Shown here one piece after another: positions 45,823-56,824 of a DNA stretch of 64,000 nucleotides (position 1 is the first letter of the stretch; every line of letters begins with the position of its first letter). Below the pieces are notes generated by a model, which did no database searches, was not told the origin of the DNA, and saw nothing but the letters and a program-made list of their open reading frames with translations. Origin of the DNA: Bretschneidera sinensis (lineage: Eukaryota > Streptophyta > Magnoliopsida > Brassicales > Akaniaceae); assembly GCA_023935145.1 (NCBI GenBank), contig CM043697.1, forward strand, positions 49,424,501-49,488,500, read 5' to 3'. A program made the translations under genes and the position numbers.

Positions 45823-47138
45823 TGTTGTGCAAATACCTACCAAAATTAATAAGCAAATAATTAAACATTTTACTTGCAAGTGCACAAGGTCAAAATAGTA
45901 ATATAGTGTGCAAGTGCGAGATCATTCCCACAGGGATTGGTAAATTTTGCTTTAAAATTAAATTTGCAATATAAAACGAGAGAAAGAAAAAGTGAGTTTG
46001 ATTCAATAATGATAAAAGTGCAGGGCTTTGATTCCACCACTAATCATGCTTTCACAATAAAACAATATGCCAATGCTTTAATCACATTATGAATACCTAA
46101 TGTTTCCAACCTAAGGGCATGGTATATACTTCTTAAGCTATTGATTTCCCTAAGCAACGAGTTAGGCATGGTGTATACTTTAACTCTTTTCTTTTTTAAA
46201 AGATTTAGCATGGTGTATACTAAATTGTTCTTTAAGAAAGCATAATATCTATAGAAATCGACAAACACGCTAGGCCTAGGGCATGGTATATAACTCCGGT
46301 TTTCCATGTTGATTAACCCAAGAACCCGGTGTGAATTTCTTTTGTTATTATTATTAAACCAAAGACTTAGCCATCCAAATTGATTTAATTAGCTAGTCCA
46401 TACCACATGCATACGTTGATCAGGCAAACACATTTGAGGAATTCAAGAAAACAGGAATTAATCAAGTTAAGCATCATAATATAACTATCACAAAGGCAAC
46501 AATATTGAATTATTGAGTAACATAATCATGGCTTCAATCAAGCCCTACTAGCAAATTTAGTTACACATGAGTTTGATGTTAAACATCTTCATAAAGTAAA
46601 GTAGAAGGGAAAGAATAAACCCGAAAATGCTTCCTTGAATAGCTGTAAATTCTTCTCCAAAATCTCCCCCTATTTCTGTGTTTACAGGTCTATTTATAGA
46701 GTTTAAATAACCCTAGAAACATCTAAAAACCCTAGAAATTGTAAAACAAAACCCTAAGTTTGTTTCCAAACTAGGACTAGCTGCCATACTGTTTACTGAC
46801 GTTCGAATGCGCTCGATTGTAGTATGGTGCACTCGATCGCACTGTGATCGATCATTCTTCTTTCGCACGCGAGCACAGGTGGGCTCGATCCTTGACTTGG
46901 GCGCTTGAGCACTGTTGCTATCAATCGCAGGTCTCCTGCACTCGATCACTCTAACAAACTCTAACTTCTCCTAGATTTGCTCTTTAAGCCTGAAAATTAA
47001 AAAATGCTTCATTTTCTCCAAAACCTAGAAAAACACAGAAAACACAAAAAGGAAATAAAATAGAACGAAATAACATAAACAAAGAGCCTAACAAATATAA
47101 ATTAAGGGGCTTAAATATGAATATTTAAGCACTTATCA
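45823..47138 (-). repeat. 5' LTR of Athila E
   Basis: Plus-strand ends are TGTTGTGCAAAT and ACTTATCA. On the minus strand a CGATCG motif cluster (46806-46950) lies upstream of the TATA box CTATAAATAG (46690-46699). It is nearly collinear with the solo LTR at 6623-7982. Confidence 0.95.
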
Positions 47139-48881
47139 TGTAACGGTGCAGCACCGATTGTATCTCCTTGGGAATTTTTGCTCTTTTTGGGCCTGGTACT
47201 TGTTCCTTTAGGTGTATGACTAAGCCTTTTGGATGCAACCCATTACTAGAACATAATTCTTCCATTTCCATTAGGGTCGGGTTTGATGGGTCAACCCTTG
47301 TAGTTTGACTGAGAGATCTCCCCATTTAAACCCCATAATGTGCATAGAATAAGGCCTAGTGTGCATAGCCAGTTGACTCACAATACCATATCACACCGTC
47401 CTAAAGTTAGCAAATAGAGAGTTGTATAGAAATTGTTACCTTATAAGATGAAAGGTACCGTCATACAGCAACCTTGGCAAGGTAGGCAGTCTTCATTGGC
47501 CACCATTACTTTCATGCTTCGATTTTCCAGCATGAGTAGTTTGGTACGCCTTGCCATATTCAGAGCAATAAAACTATGAGTGCTTCCCATGTCGATTAGG
47601 ACTGTTACTCGTTGATTGTCCACATAACCAATCAACCTCATTGTTTTTGGTGTTGGAGTACCCGAGATAGCATGAAGAGATATCTCCATTGTTTCGTTTG
47701 GACTAGTGATCTCCTCAATAGTTTCTTCTATAGTCTCCGCCTGACCACCTTATAGTTTATTAGAGGTTATTCTTCCTCCAATCCTTCTAGTATGAACACT
47801 TTGGTCATTTTGCATCTATGACCTGAAGACCACTTATCTTCACAATAATAACACAGGCCCCGTTCGCATCTGTATCTCATCTAGGCTGAGGAAATTCTTT
47901 GTATGAGTAAGGTTTTTTTGGGTCTGGGAGGAGGTGAGGCCCGATTATAAGGGGCTTGAGGTGCAGGTAGCTGTAAAGGTGAGTAAGAAATAATGGGCCG
48001 TAGGCATAGTAGTCTGGAAAAGGTATTTAAGGGTTGGGGGTTATTTGAGCTTATGGTTTGCATGTTGGGTCGATGTTTCAGTAAATGCCTCTAAACTTCT
48101 TCCTCATAAATTCTTGCAAGGCTAAAAGTTGTGGAAAGATCACTGGGCCTGAACATGCTTACTACTATTTGTATCTCATCCCAATGCTTACTCAGAAAAA
48201 TGTTCACTCGAAGTTCCTCTATTAAGTTAGGAATCTGATTGGATAGTAGCTCTAATAGAGATTGGTATTCTTCCACCATGGTAGATTGTAAAAGCTTTGT
48301 AAACTCAGCCACTGGATCATCAAAAGGTGTCGGAGCAAATCTCATTTGTAAGGCTTCAACAAAGCTGTCCCAATTGTTAACTGGGTGGGCTTCGTCTAAC
48401 CACTGATACCATGTTAAGGCCTTTCCTTCCATATGGAAGGAAGCCAATTGCACTTTTTGTGGGTCAGAAATATTATGGAAGGCAAAGAACTGTTTGGCCC
48501 TGAAAATCTAACCTGTGGGGTCACATCCATTGAATTTTGGAAAATCTAGACGCATAGTATGTCCTCGGATTCTAGTATTGGAGTCAAAAAGGGGGTTTGT
48601 ATGGTTGAAGAGAGGATCGTTATGGTTTTTGGAATTGTTTCCTTCTGGTTTTGAAGTGGTGTTATGGGGTGGAGGTCAGGTCAAGGTTTGGGATATGGTT
48701 GCATAACTATTAGCTAAGGTGGCAACCTGTTGGATTAATTCTTCCAACAATTGTTGCTGCTTGGTGTGGACTATGGTCACTTGTGTTTGGGTTTCTTTGA
48801 TGGAAGCATTTTCGGCTCTCAATTGTGAGATAACTTCGAAAAACTGGGTGATTCGAGTCCCATCAGCCATGGGTTCAACTT
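47139..48881 (-). pseudogene. Gypsy D gag, protease and start of pol, upstream of the E insertion
   Basis: Gag starts at the ATG near 48870 (MADGTRITQFFEVISQLRAE). The retrotransposon-gag domain has LASFHMEGKALTWYQWLDEA and WDSFVEALQMRFAP (48453-48091). A zinc knuckle CYYCEDKWSSGHRC lies near 47840. The protease motif reads LIDMGSTHSFI, with Ser of DSG replaced by Met. The frame toward RT ends IPKEIQSVLHRY at the E insertion and resumes at 36208 with EVFKKPKGLP. Several stops. Confidence 0.9.
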
Positions 48882-49268
48882 GGCTCTGATACCACTGTCA
48901 AGCACTTAAACAAATGAAGGCACTTTGAGGGGTCTAACCTCCACAATCCTATTTAGACTTAAAGCAAAAACGTACCTCCTTAATATGAATTTAACCATAT
49001 AAATAGATACAGACTCAACTGAACATAACAACCCACTATGCAACACTAGTGTTACTGGCTTAGTGGCCCATTAACTAAATATTCGAACTAAAAAACAGAA
49101 AGTGGCCTAACGGCCCACAACCTATGCTAAAGACCCGGACCAACATAACCAAAATACATAGACTAATTCAACGAGAATATTCTAGACTATTAAAAGCTAA
49201 CAAAGACATGGACTTCTATTAGATCAATCGAACAGCTGTGATAAGAGAATGTCATGGGTCACATGACA
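48882..49268 (-). repeat. Primer-binding site and 5' LTR of gypsy D
   Basis: The primer site is the minus-strand TGGTATCAGAGCC (48882-48894), complementary to initiator tRNA-Met. The LTR (48896-49268) starts TGTCAAGCACTT on the plus strand and ends CACATGACA, followed by the CTAAG duplication. Confidence 0.95.
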
Positions 49269-49273
49269 CTAAG

Positions 49274-50401
49274 CTCCTCAAGATCGCTATCGATGATGTT
49301 GAAACGAGCATTCATCGTGAGTGAAAGGGAGGACATCTCATCCTTGAGATCCTGGAGTGCAGCTAGAACAGATGTTTTATAATCTGATGACTCGGAACCA
49401 TTAGCACCAACACCTGTAGCTATCTCAGCTTCTAGCTCATCATCCTCTGTTGTGCCCTCAACAGCGAGAGTAGCTCCATCAGGTTTCCTTCTCCAAACCT
49501 TCTGAGCTGGATCATAGATGGCATTTGTAGTGCGCTCCCAAGTGAAGTCCTCCAACTGAATCAACTTCATCCTAGTGAGAGTGAACGCGTTGAAGACATC
49601 GGTAGTGGGTAACTCCATCTTCTCCTTTCTAAAGAGAGAAACTCCATCATACTTCAGGATTCAGGCAAAGATCATCCCAAATGGTAGACAACCTAACTTC
49701 TTCTCAAAACCTTCAATCATCTTAGCCATAATTAGACTGTAGATGTTATACGAAATCTCATTCATAAAGTTCCATAGGATGTATACATCTAGCTAGCTCA
49801 AAATAGGTATGACTTCCATTTTCTGAGAGATATGCAATAACCAAAGATCAAATGGACCACTCTACTGACTATGGTTAGGGCATTTGTGACCTTGAAGGAT
49901 GCACCAAAGTTATAGGTGGGGTCACCTCTAAGAATTCTAAGGGCTCCCTCCTTGTCAAAGTCCTCAGCCTAGTTAAAAGTGTCTACCCATTCTTGACCAC
50001 CCTTGGGTTTTTGTAAAATTTCAAATAACACATTTGTGTTGACTAAAATGGTCTTGCTCTTAACAAATGTGTTGAATGATAACCTAACAGAGGAGGTTCT
50101 CTCAAGATTAGCATAAAAAATTCTAATTAATCTTGGGTATGCAACTTTAGAAAGAGTGACTATGTTGTTTCCAACCGACAACAGTAAAATAATGCTCTAT
50201 ATCTATGTCATTACTTCTCAAATTCTGAAAATCTACCAAACAACCCATAATGATTTCTTTGCTAGAGATACAGTTGTCATATCATGATTTTGTTGCAGTA
50301 TTGACGAAGAGATTGTGGTCCACCGCCACTTTATGACCTTTTTGCCCTTCTATGCCATTGCCTCATTTCTTGGAGGTTGAAGAGGGTAGAGTTTTAGACA
50401 T
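49274..50401 (-). pseudogene. Third ORF of copia B3, interrupted near its end by gypsy D
   Basis: The ATG is at 50401 on the minus strand (MSKTLPSSTSKK), about 155 bp downstream of an internal TATA box. A first block with MGCLVDFQN corresponds to GRFVDFDS of B1. The block 50181-49969 has YPRLIRIFYANLERTSSVRL and LVNTNVLFEILQKP, the same LxxFYxNL domain. A long open C-terminal part (49618-49274) contains WERTTNAIYDPAQKVW, an acidic stretch and a predicted short coiled coil (LKDEMSSLSLTMNARF). Gypsy D cut it just after DSDLEELS. Stops occur in the first third. Confidence 0.7.
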
Positions 50402-50552
50402 TTTCAACGTGGAGAGAATTTATTTTTATGGAAGAAATTGGCAGGATTTGGGCGTAAATTGGTGAAAAATCATGAAATTTCAAAGGATAGAGAAAGGTCG
50501 TGCGGCTAAGCTTTGAAAGATTGGGAATTTTTTAGGTTAAAGACAAAGTGCC

Positions 50553-50562
50553 GGCTTTATAG
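50553..50562 (-). promoter_or_regulatory. Internal TATA box upstream of the B3 third ORF
   Basis: On the minus strand it reads CTATAAAGCC, directly after the internal palindrome array (50571-50857) and some 150 bp before the ORF3 ATG. Its position is equivalent to CTATAAATAG at 3495-3504 in B1. Confidence 0.55.
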
Positions 50563-50570
50563 TTGCGATT

Positions 50571-50857
50571 GGATGGTCGACTATCAAAAATGGGCAGTAT
50601 ATTATCCTTTTTAAATCAAATGACTGTATACATACTTGCGATTGGACAATCAATTGTTGAAAATGGGCAATCGATTATCCTTTTTAAATCAAAGGACCAG
50701 ACAGGAGGGACAATCAACTATTCATATGGACAGTCGACTGTGAAAGTCTCTGTCCCTTGCATACTCGACTGTCAGACACCATGTTCATATGGATAGTCGA
50801 CTGCTAAAGTCTCTATCCCTTGGACAGAAAACTATCAAATATACACAGTCGACTGTG
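50571..50857. promoter_or_regulatory. Internal palindrome array ACAGTCGACTGT of copia B3
   Basis: About ten copies, many decayed by C-to-T or G-to-A (for example ACAATCAATTGT), lie here. Exact or near exact ones are at 50730-50743 and 50844-50857. The array occupies the gap between the pol stop and ORF3, as in B1. Confidence 0.75.
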
Positions 50858-50952
50858 CAATGCCTATAACTGAAATTTTGAAAGAATTTTTGCAATGATT
50901 TATTGTTCTATGCTATTCTTAAGTGAGGGAATATTAAATTTAGAGTTAACCC

Positions 50953-52600
50953 TCATTCACTTAATAGAAAATATGCACATGATGAATATTGATGCAACCA
51001 AACACACACATAGTCATAATTTTTTAATCCCATTAGCACTCTTATTTTGCAAAAATTGTCTTCATTTAAGGGTTTAGTAAGGATATCAGCAATTTGATCT
51101 TCGGATGGAATGAATTCTAGCCTAATACACCCTTTTTTAGTATGATCTCTCATTAAGTGATGTCTTATCTCAATATGTTTGGTTATACAAAGCTAAATTG
51201 GGTTTTTGTCAAGTTGATAGCACTAGTGTTGTCACAATGAATTGAAATATTTTGAAAACATATGCCAAAATCTTCTAATTGTTGTTTCATCCATAAAACT
51301 TGTGCACAACAACTACCGACCGCTACATATTCCGCTTCAGCGGTTGATAGTGCAACTGAATTTTGTTTCTTTGAAAACTAAGAAGTTAACATAGCACCTA
51401 GAAATTGGTATGTTCCACTAGTGCCTTTTCTATCTAACTTACAACCCACAAAATCAGCATCCGAGTACCCAATAAGATCAAAAGTTGATTTTCTAGAATA
51501 CCACTAGCCTAGATTTTGAGTACCTTGCAAATATATTAAAATTCTTTTCACAACAACAATATGAGACTACTTAGGATTAGCTTGGAATCTAGAACACATG
51601 CATACACTAAACATTATATCGTGTCTACTTACACTTAGATATAGTAAAGCTCCTACCATACTTCTATAAGTTTTAGTATCTACACACTTACCTTCCTCAT
51701 CTAGGTCAAGTTTTGTAGAGGTTCTCATGGGAGCAAACCTCTTCAACAAGTCCTTGGTGTATTTAGATTGATTGATGAATATGTCTCATTTCAATTGTTT
51801 GATTTGAAGTCCAATTAAGTATGTAAGCTCTCCCATCATGCTCATATCAAATTCACCTTTAATACACTTAGCAAAATATTGACACATGGATTCATCAGAG
51901 GCACCAAATATAATATCATCAACATATATTTGGACTAGGAGTGTGTCATGTTTACGAGTTTTTTTAAAAAGAGTTGTATCTAATTTTCTTTTTGGAAAAC
52001 CATTTTCAAGTAAAAACTTACTTAACCTTTCATACCATGCTCTTATAGCTTGCTTCAACCCATAGAGAGCTTTAGAAAGCTTATAAACATGGTCTGAAAG
52101 GTTGAAATTTTCAAAACCAAGAAGTTGTTCAACATAAACCGTTTCTTCTATAAAGTCATTTAAAAAGGCACTTTTCACATCCGTTGGAAATAGTTTAAAC
52201 TTATTAAAGCATGCAAAGGCTAGTAACATATGAATAGCTTATAATCTAGCTACAGGAGCATAAGTCTCATCAAACTTTATTCCATATTCTTGATTGTAAC
52301 CCTTAGCAACTAGTCGAGCCTTGTTCCTAGTTACAATTCCATTTTCATCCATTTTTTTGTATATAGCCATTTAGTTCCTCTGATAGTACGACTCTTTGGT
52401 TTAGGAACTAGAGTCTACACTTTATTTCTTTTAAATTGATTTAAATCTTTTTGCATAGCATTTATCCAATCCGTATCTTTTCGGCTTCAACAAAACCCTT
52501 AGGTTCTACTTGGGAATAAGCTAGGCAATTGTAAATATTTCTTATAGAGGATCGTGTTCTTACCCCTTGTGAAGGATCAACAATCACTTGGTCGATTGGA
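50953..52600 (-). pseudogene. Copia B3 reverse transcriptase and RNase H
   Basis: On the minus strand: [20 protein letters not shown] block near 52310, then an open stretch (52229-51786) with LLAFACFNKFKLFPTDVKSA, FLNDFIEETVYVEQ, KALYGLKQAIRAWYERL and the active site YVDDIIFG. RT ends with MMGELTYLIGLQIKQL. RNase H: YRSMVGALLYLSVSRHD, then degraded, ending ADILTKPLNEDNFCK (51153-50953). Same family as B1 pol. Frameshifts occur at about 51780 and 52240. Confidence 0.9.
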
Positions 52601-53100
52601 TGATAATTCACATACCTTCAATCTTTTGGAAGTCCATTTTCTTGTTGACTTGTAAAAGGTTGATCAAATTTGGGAGTATCTACCTCTTGATTTGTTTGAT
52701 GTTGACTTTCCTTAGGGTCAACAATGGGAGTAGATGCATCCACTATTGGAATAAAATCTGTGTCATTATCAAGAGATACTATTTTACTACTAATTGGGTT
52801 AGATTCATCAAAAGCAACATATACAGATTCTTCAACCACTATAATTCTTTTGTTAAAGACTCTATAAGCTTTACTAGAGGTTGAATCTCCTAAGAATATC
52901 TCTTAATCAGTCTTTGATTCAAATTTACCTAAATTAGTTTTATTGTTATTTAGGATGAAGCACTTGCAACCGAAAGCATGAAAATAAGAGATATTAGGCT
53001 TTTTACCTTTCCATAGTTCATATGGAATTTTATCAAGCATAGACCTAATTGATACTCTATTTAAAACATAGCAATAAGTATTTATGGCTTCTGCCCAAAA
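52601..53100 (-). pseudogene. Copia B3 integrase C-terminal part
   Basis: The minus strand encodes FWAEAINTYCYVLNRVSIRS, IPYELWKGKKPNISYFHAFG and the post-integrase linker ending PFTSQQENGLPKD, nearly as in B1 (6090-5578). The catalytic core and zinc-binding region are missing: at about 53100 the sequence jumps into the protease. Confidence 0.88.
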
Positions 53101-53390
53101 ATTTGTAACATAATTGACTAAGACTGAGTAAATTTGGCTTAAGGTCTTGCACATATAAAACATTGTCAATGGTTGAAGAATTTTTACCCGCTTTACAATG
53201 TCCGATAATCTTTATCTTTGTGTTATCTTCAATGGTGACGTGTCTACCATCCCTTAAAGTTAGCTCTTTGAACATACTTGGATCACCGGTCATATGCTTT
53301 AAGCATCCACTATCAAGGTACCAATAGTTACCTTTCTCTTTGGTATGTAGACATATCTACATTATGCATGGATACACAATAGCACTCTTA
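53101..53390 (-). pseudogene. Copia B3 protease
   Basis: The minus strand reads MTGDPSMFKELTLRDGRHVT and VLYVQDLKPNLLSLSQLCYK, matching B1 (8344-7988). The catalytic DSG stretch lies at about 53300-53320 (GYLDSGCLKHMTG-like). It is fused at the 3' side to the integrase end by deletion and cut at 53391 by element F. Confidence 0.8.
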
Positions 53391-53395
53391 GGTAC

Positions 53396-53861
53396 TGACG
53401 CCGGGCAGAATAGCGATTATTCTGCAGGCTAGTTGAACAGATAGTTCACAGGGAGTAACACAAGAAAAACCGTAAAACAATACAGAGAAACTACTCTGAT
53501 GCTTTATTTTAATTTATACCAAAAATACAATAATAATGATTACGAAACCCTAAGACCTTATTTATAAGGTCGAAGCTAAAATAGGAAAATTAAATTAAGG
53601 CCGAATTTAAATTAAATAAAATAAAAAGTTTCCTAAAAACTGAAAACTGCCAATTTAAAGGTCTAAACTTCATTTTTTGGCTTAAAAATGACAATGCTCA
53701 GTATAAAATACTAAATTTTGTCCAGAAGCCCGTTTCCAATCAGACTAGGGTCTTTAGAGCCCAATCCGAGCCCATGGCCCGCTAATCGATGTAAACCGAC
53801 CTAGGTAGCCCACTTGCCATCTGACAACTCAGCATCATCTGACTCGGATCCTCCTGCATCA
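53396..53861 (-). repeat. 3' LTR of mini-element F
   Basis: Plus-strand ends TGACGCCGGG and TCCTGCATCA. On the minus strand the ORF of F runs on into this LTR for about 20 codons before stopping, as in some chromoviruses where pol overlaps U3. The sequence before it (ACCCGGGGTGAC) is a poor polypurine tract. Confidence 0.93.
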
Positions 53862-54286
53862 GTCACCCCGGGTTGGAAATAACTCGTCCTCAAGTTCACA
53901 ATAGCCACATCGGAATCCCCAAAACAAGGACTCAAGTGTTTCACATTAAAGACATCAAGCGGCAACCCAAGAGGAAGATCCTCTGGTATCAGGTCAGAAA
54001 ACTCTGCTAACAGTGGTGAATCCACTATGAAACCGAGATCTCCATAATGATCCTCATGACCACGGCAATCCCTGAATCGAGCAGGATTGTAATACGGGTT
54101 TTCGAAACTGAAATCGGAATCGTGATCTTTCATCTCACGATCACCGAAACTCTGCACCGTTAGACACTAGGTTAACTTTGCAACCTGTCTCTGTAAATCT
54201 CCAATCATCGCATCCTGAATGTTACGATCACGGCGTGGGGCTTCCTCGTTCGGAACCTGCCCGCGACGACCACGATCACCAGCCAT
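53801..54286 (-). pseudogene. Chimeric gag-pol mini-ORF of element F
   Basis: From the ATG at 54286 the minus strand has 162 codons interrupted only by one TAG (54167-54169). The N-terminal part has RRDRNIQDAMIGDLQRQVAK, a typical gypsy Gag start, then SDFSFENPYYNP. Next comes PLLAEFSDLIPEDLPLGLP, normally found just before RT. The end has VFNVKHLSPCFGDSD and LRTSYFQPG, the usual C-terminus of gypsy pol. Thus two internal deletions kept the frame open. Whether a protein was ever made is unknown. Confidence 0.8.
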
Positions 54287-54337
54287 GGAAACTGATGAAA
54301 TCTCACCCCAAGAAGATGTTGAAGCTCTGATACCAAC

Positions 54338-54803
54338 TGACGTCGGGCAGAATAGCAATTATTATGCAGGCTAGTCGAATAAATAGTTCACAGGGAGTAA
54401 CACAAGAAAAACCCTAAAACAATACAGAGAAACTACTCTGATGCTTTGTTTTAATTTATGCCAAAAATACAATAATAATGATTACGAAACCCTAAGACCT
54501 TATTTATAAGGTCGAAGCTAAAATAAAAAAATTAAATTAAGGCCAAATTTAAATAAAATAAAATAAAAAGTTTCCTAAAAACTGAAAACTGCCAATTTGA
54601 AAGTCTAAATGTCGTTTTTTGGCTTAAAAATGACAAAGCTCAGTATAAAATACTAAATTTTGTCCGGAAGCCCGTTTCCAATCAGACTAGGGTCTTTGGG
54701 GCCCAATCCGAGCCCGTGGCCCGTTAAACGATGTAAACCGACCTAGGTAGCCCACTTGCCATCTGATAACTCAGCATCATCTTACTCGGATCCTCCTGCA
54801 TCA
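54338..54803 (-). repeat. 5' LTR of mini-element F
   Basis: Plus-strand ends TGACGTCGGG and TCCTGCATCA, with the primer site adjacent on the left (54321-54335) after a two-base gap. A GGTCTTATTTATAAGG stretch near 54495-54515 contains a possible TATA box (TATAAATAAG on the minus strand). Confidence 0.93.
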
Positions 54804-54808
54804 GGTAC

Positions 54809-55330
54809 CCAAAATTTCATGGATCCATTGGGGTTAGTCCTAAAAAATATGGCTCCTTTAAGGACCCATAATTTCTTAACATTATAATGTGATCTATAAT
54901 TGTAGACATGTTGATGATGCATGATCCTAGGATGATAGTCATAGAAGTCTATAGGATGTCTTGAATATGTATGCCTATTATTCCTATGATGAATATTCCT
55001 AAGATACATGTTTCTAGCATAAGTGTTCTGAACATACACGTTATCTCTAGGATATGCATGATAATAATTTCTAGGGTGTGCATTCCTAGCATGTGCATAT
55101 CTTGATTGTGTATTCCTAGCATTTGTATTTCTATAATGAGCATACATATATGCATATGTATTTCTAGGATTACTATCTCTAGAATATGCTTTAGAATTCT
55201 TTGCATTTGAATTGAAATTTGAATTCTTAGGCTTACTAGCATTTTTTGAAGGAAAGCTCTTAACCTTGCTAGTGGCCTTAGAGATGGAGGGTTCATCCAC
55301 ACATATTGCATTCATTAACAAAGTCTTTTT
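54809..55330 (-). pseudogene. Copia B3 Gag Asn/His-rich linker
   Basis: This is open on the minus strand for over 160 codons. It starts ICVDEPSISKATSKVKSFPS and then consists of imperfect repeats rich in Asn, Arg, His and Tyr (HPRNYYHAYPRDN). Near the protease it ends with HYNVKKLWVLKGA and MKFWVP, which match B1. Element F is inserted right after this motif. Confidence 0.8.
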
Positions 55331-56640
55331 TTTTTAATCTTTATTTGCCTAATGGATAATAACCTAAATTGAATTTTCTCCACTCATTCTTTGGCAAGAT
55401 AGCACTTCGTCTAGTTTTTCTTCTCTAAGAAAAAGCCTAGATATAGTGTTATTCAACTTAATCACTTTCTTTCTTAAATCATCATTTTCATTTTTCAAAA
55501 AATCTCCTGATGAGTTATAAAGCATGGAAGACAATTATTATTATTTTTTTTTTTTAGACTTTCCATCTCTTTAGAGAGTTATAAGACTTCCTTCTTGAGA
55601 GCAATATTTCTATAATCAAATTTCTTCAATTCTTCATGCATTTCATTAATTACCTCAATCAATTCTTCATTAGTACTAAAAATATTATTATTATTATTAG
55701 TGGGGGAAGAATTTATTACCTCATTTTCATCATCAATTGCCATTAAGCAAAGATTGGAAATTTCTTCATATCCGACGTCGTTGTCCAAAAGCTCTTCTTC
55801 TTCATTATCACACGAAGTGGTTGCAACCATGGCTTTCTTTTTGAAGCTTTGGTGTGGTTTTTTTGTTGTTGGACAATCGATTTTAATGTGTCCGGGCTTC
55901 TTGCAACCATAATACATAATACATTCTCTTTTTGGAGTGGAATCCTTTCTGTAAGTTTTCTTGCTCTTCTACAAGAACTTATGAAACCTTTTGGTGATTA
56001 ATGTCATTTCACCATCTTCTTCACTACTCTCATTCTCTTCTTCCTTTTCTTCCTCTTTCTTGCTTATGGAAACTTTGAGAGCAATCATTTTCTTTTTCTT
56101 CATCTCCTCATCATTGGCACCAGGATTCATTTCTTCCATCTTGTATGTCAATAATGATCCGAGAAGCGTTTCAACATCAAGTTTGTCAAGATCCTTGGTC
56201 TCCGTTGTGGCCGTCTTATTTGCTTTCCAAGTTGATGGCAAAGATCTTAGTATCTTCCTTGTTTTTCAAACTCCTCAATGTTTCTACTAAGAAGCTTTAC
56301 ATCATTAACAATAGTGGTGAAATGGGAGAGCATTTCAGAAATTATTTCGTTAGGAAACATTTTAAAAGATTCATACTCGGACACTAACATATAAATTTTT
56401 CATTTTTTAAAATCATTAGTTCCCTCATAAGTACTTTGAAGTTTGTCCCATATCTTCTTAGCCGAAACACATGCATAAATTTTATTGTATTCATTAATGT
56501 CTAAAGTACAATGTAAAATACTAGTAGCTCCGCTATTTAGAGACATCATTCTACAATCCTCTTCATTAAACTCCGATTTGAGTTTAGGCATTGTATGATT
56601 GATTTCTCCAATAGTTATTTCCTTCATAGAAATTCTAGGT
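55331..56640 (-). pseudogene. gag: Copia B3 gag
   Basis: The frame starts at about 56627 (MKEITIGEINHTMPKLKSEF) and has NKIYACVSAKKIWDKLQSTY, then after a frameshift TKDLDKLDVETLLGSLLTYK-like sequence (56241-55969). The zinc knuckle near 55900 is degenerate: YYGCKKPGHIKIDC, first Cys replaced by Tyr. An acidic block and a poorly preserved coiled coil follow. Closely matches B1 gag. Confidence 0.88.
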
Positions 56641-56824
56641 TCTTCTTCAATGATTCTCTACAAATTATAATTTTTTCCTTCAACAAATATTTTTTATTCT
56701 ATTTTTCCAATAATTATAATATGCGCAATTGAACAAATGAGATCTAGTATAGGAATGACCTTTGGTATAACTGTTTGAAGCCATTGGATCAACTCAATGG
56801 TTTTAAGCCTAAAATTAAGTACGT

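Larger units (their letters stand above)
36209..47143 (-). mobile_element. Athila-type Ty3/gypsy retrotransposon E, minus strand
   Basis: TGTAA at 36209-36213 and 47139-47143 brackets LTRs of 1056 and 1316 bp. The primer site matches the tRNA-Asp type typical of Athila/Tat elements. Gag, protease, RT-RNase H, integrase without chromodomain, then a third ORF follow on the minus strand. It is the youngest layer of the nest, inserted in the pol of D. Stops, a frameshift and loss of a catalytic residue make it inactive. Confidence 0.95.
33054..49273 (-). mobile_element. Ty3/gypsy chromovirus-like retrotransposon D, minus strand
   Basis: CTAAG at 33054-33058 and 49269-49273 brackets LTRs of 354 and 373 bp. 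The internal order on the minus strand is gag, protease, RT, RNase H, integrase, chromodomain-like tail, which defines Ty3/gypsy chromoviruses. The pol gene is split by Athila-like E (36209-47143). D itself sits at the end of the third ORF of B3. By eye its two LTRs differ at roughly one position in nine, mainly transitions. Confidence 0.95.
53391..54808 (-). mobile_element. Non-autonomous Ty3/gypsy mini-element F (1.4 kb)
   Basis: GGTAC at 53391-53395 and 54804-54808 brackets two LTRs of exactly 466 bp each (53396-53861 and 54338-54803) and a 476-bp interior. By eye the LTRs differ at about 6 percent of positions. The primer site, minus strand TGGTATCAGAGCTTC (54321-54335), is for initiator tRNA-Met. 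The interior encodes one short chimeric frame of gag start, pol linker and pol end. It is an internally deleted derivative of a gypsy element, similar in size to TRIM/TR-GAG elements. Confidence 0.95.
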
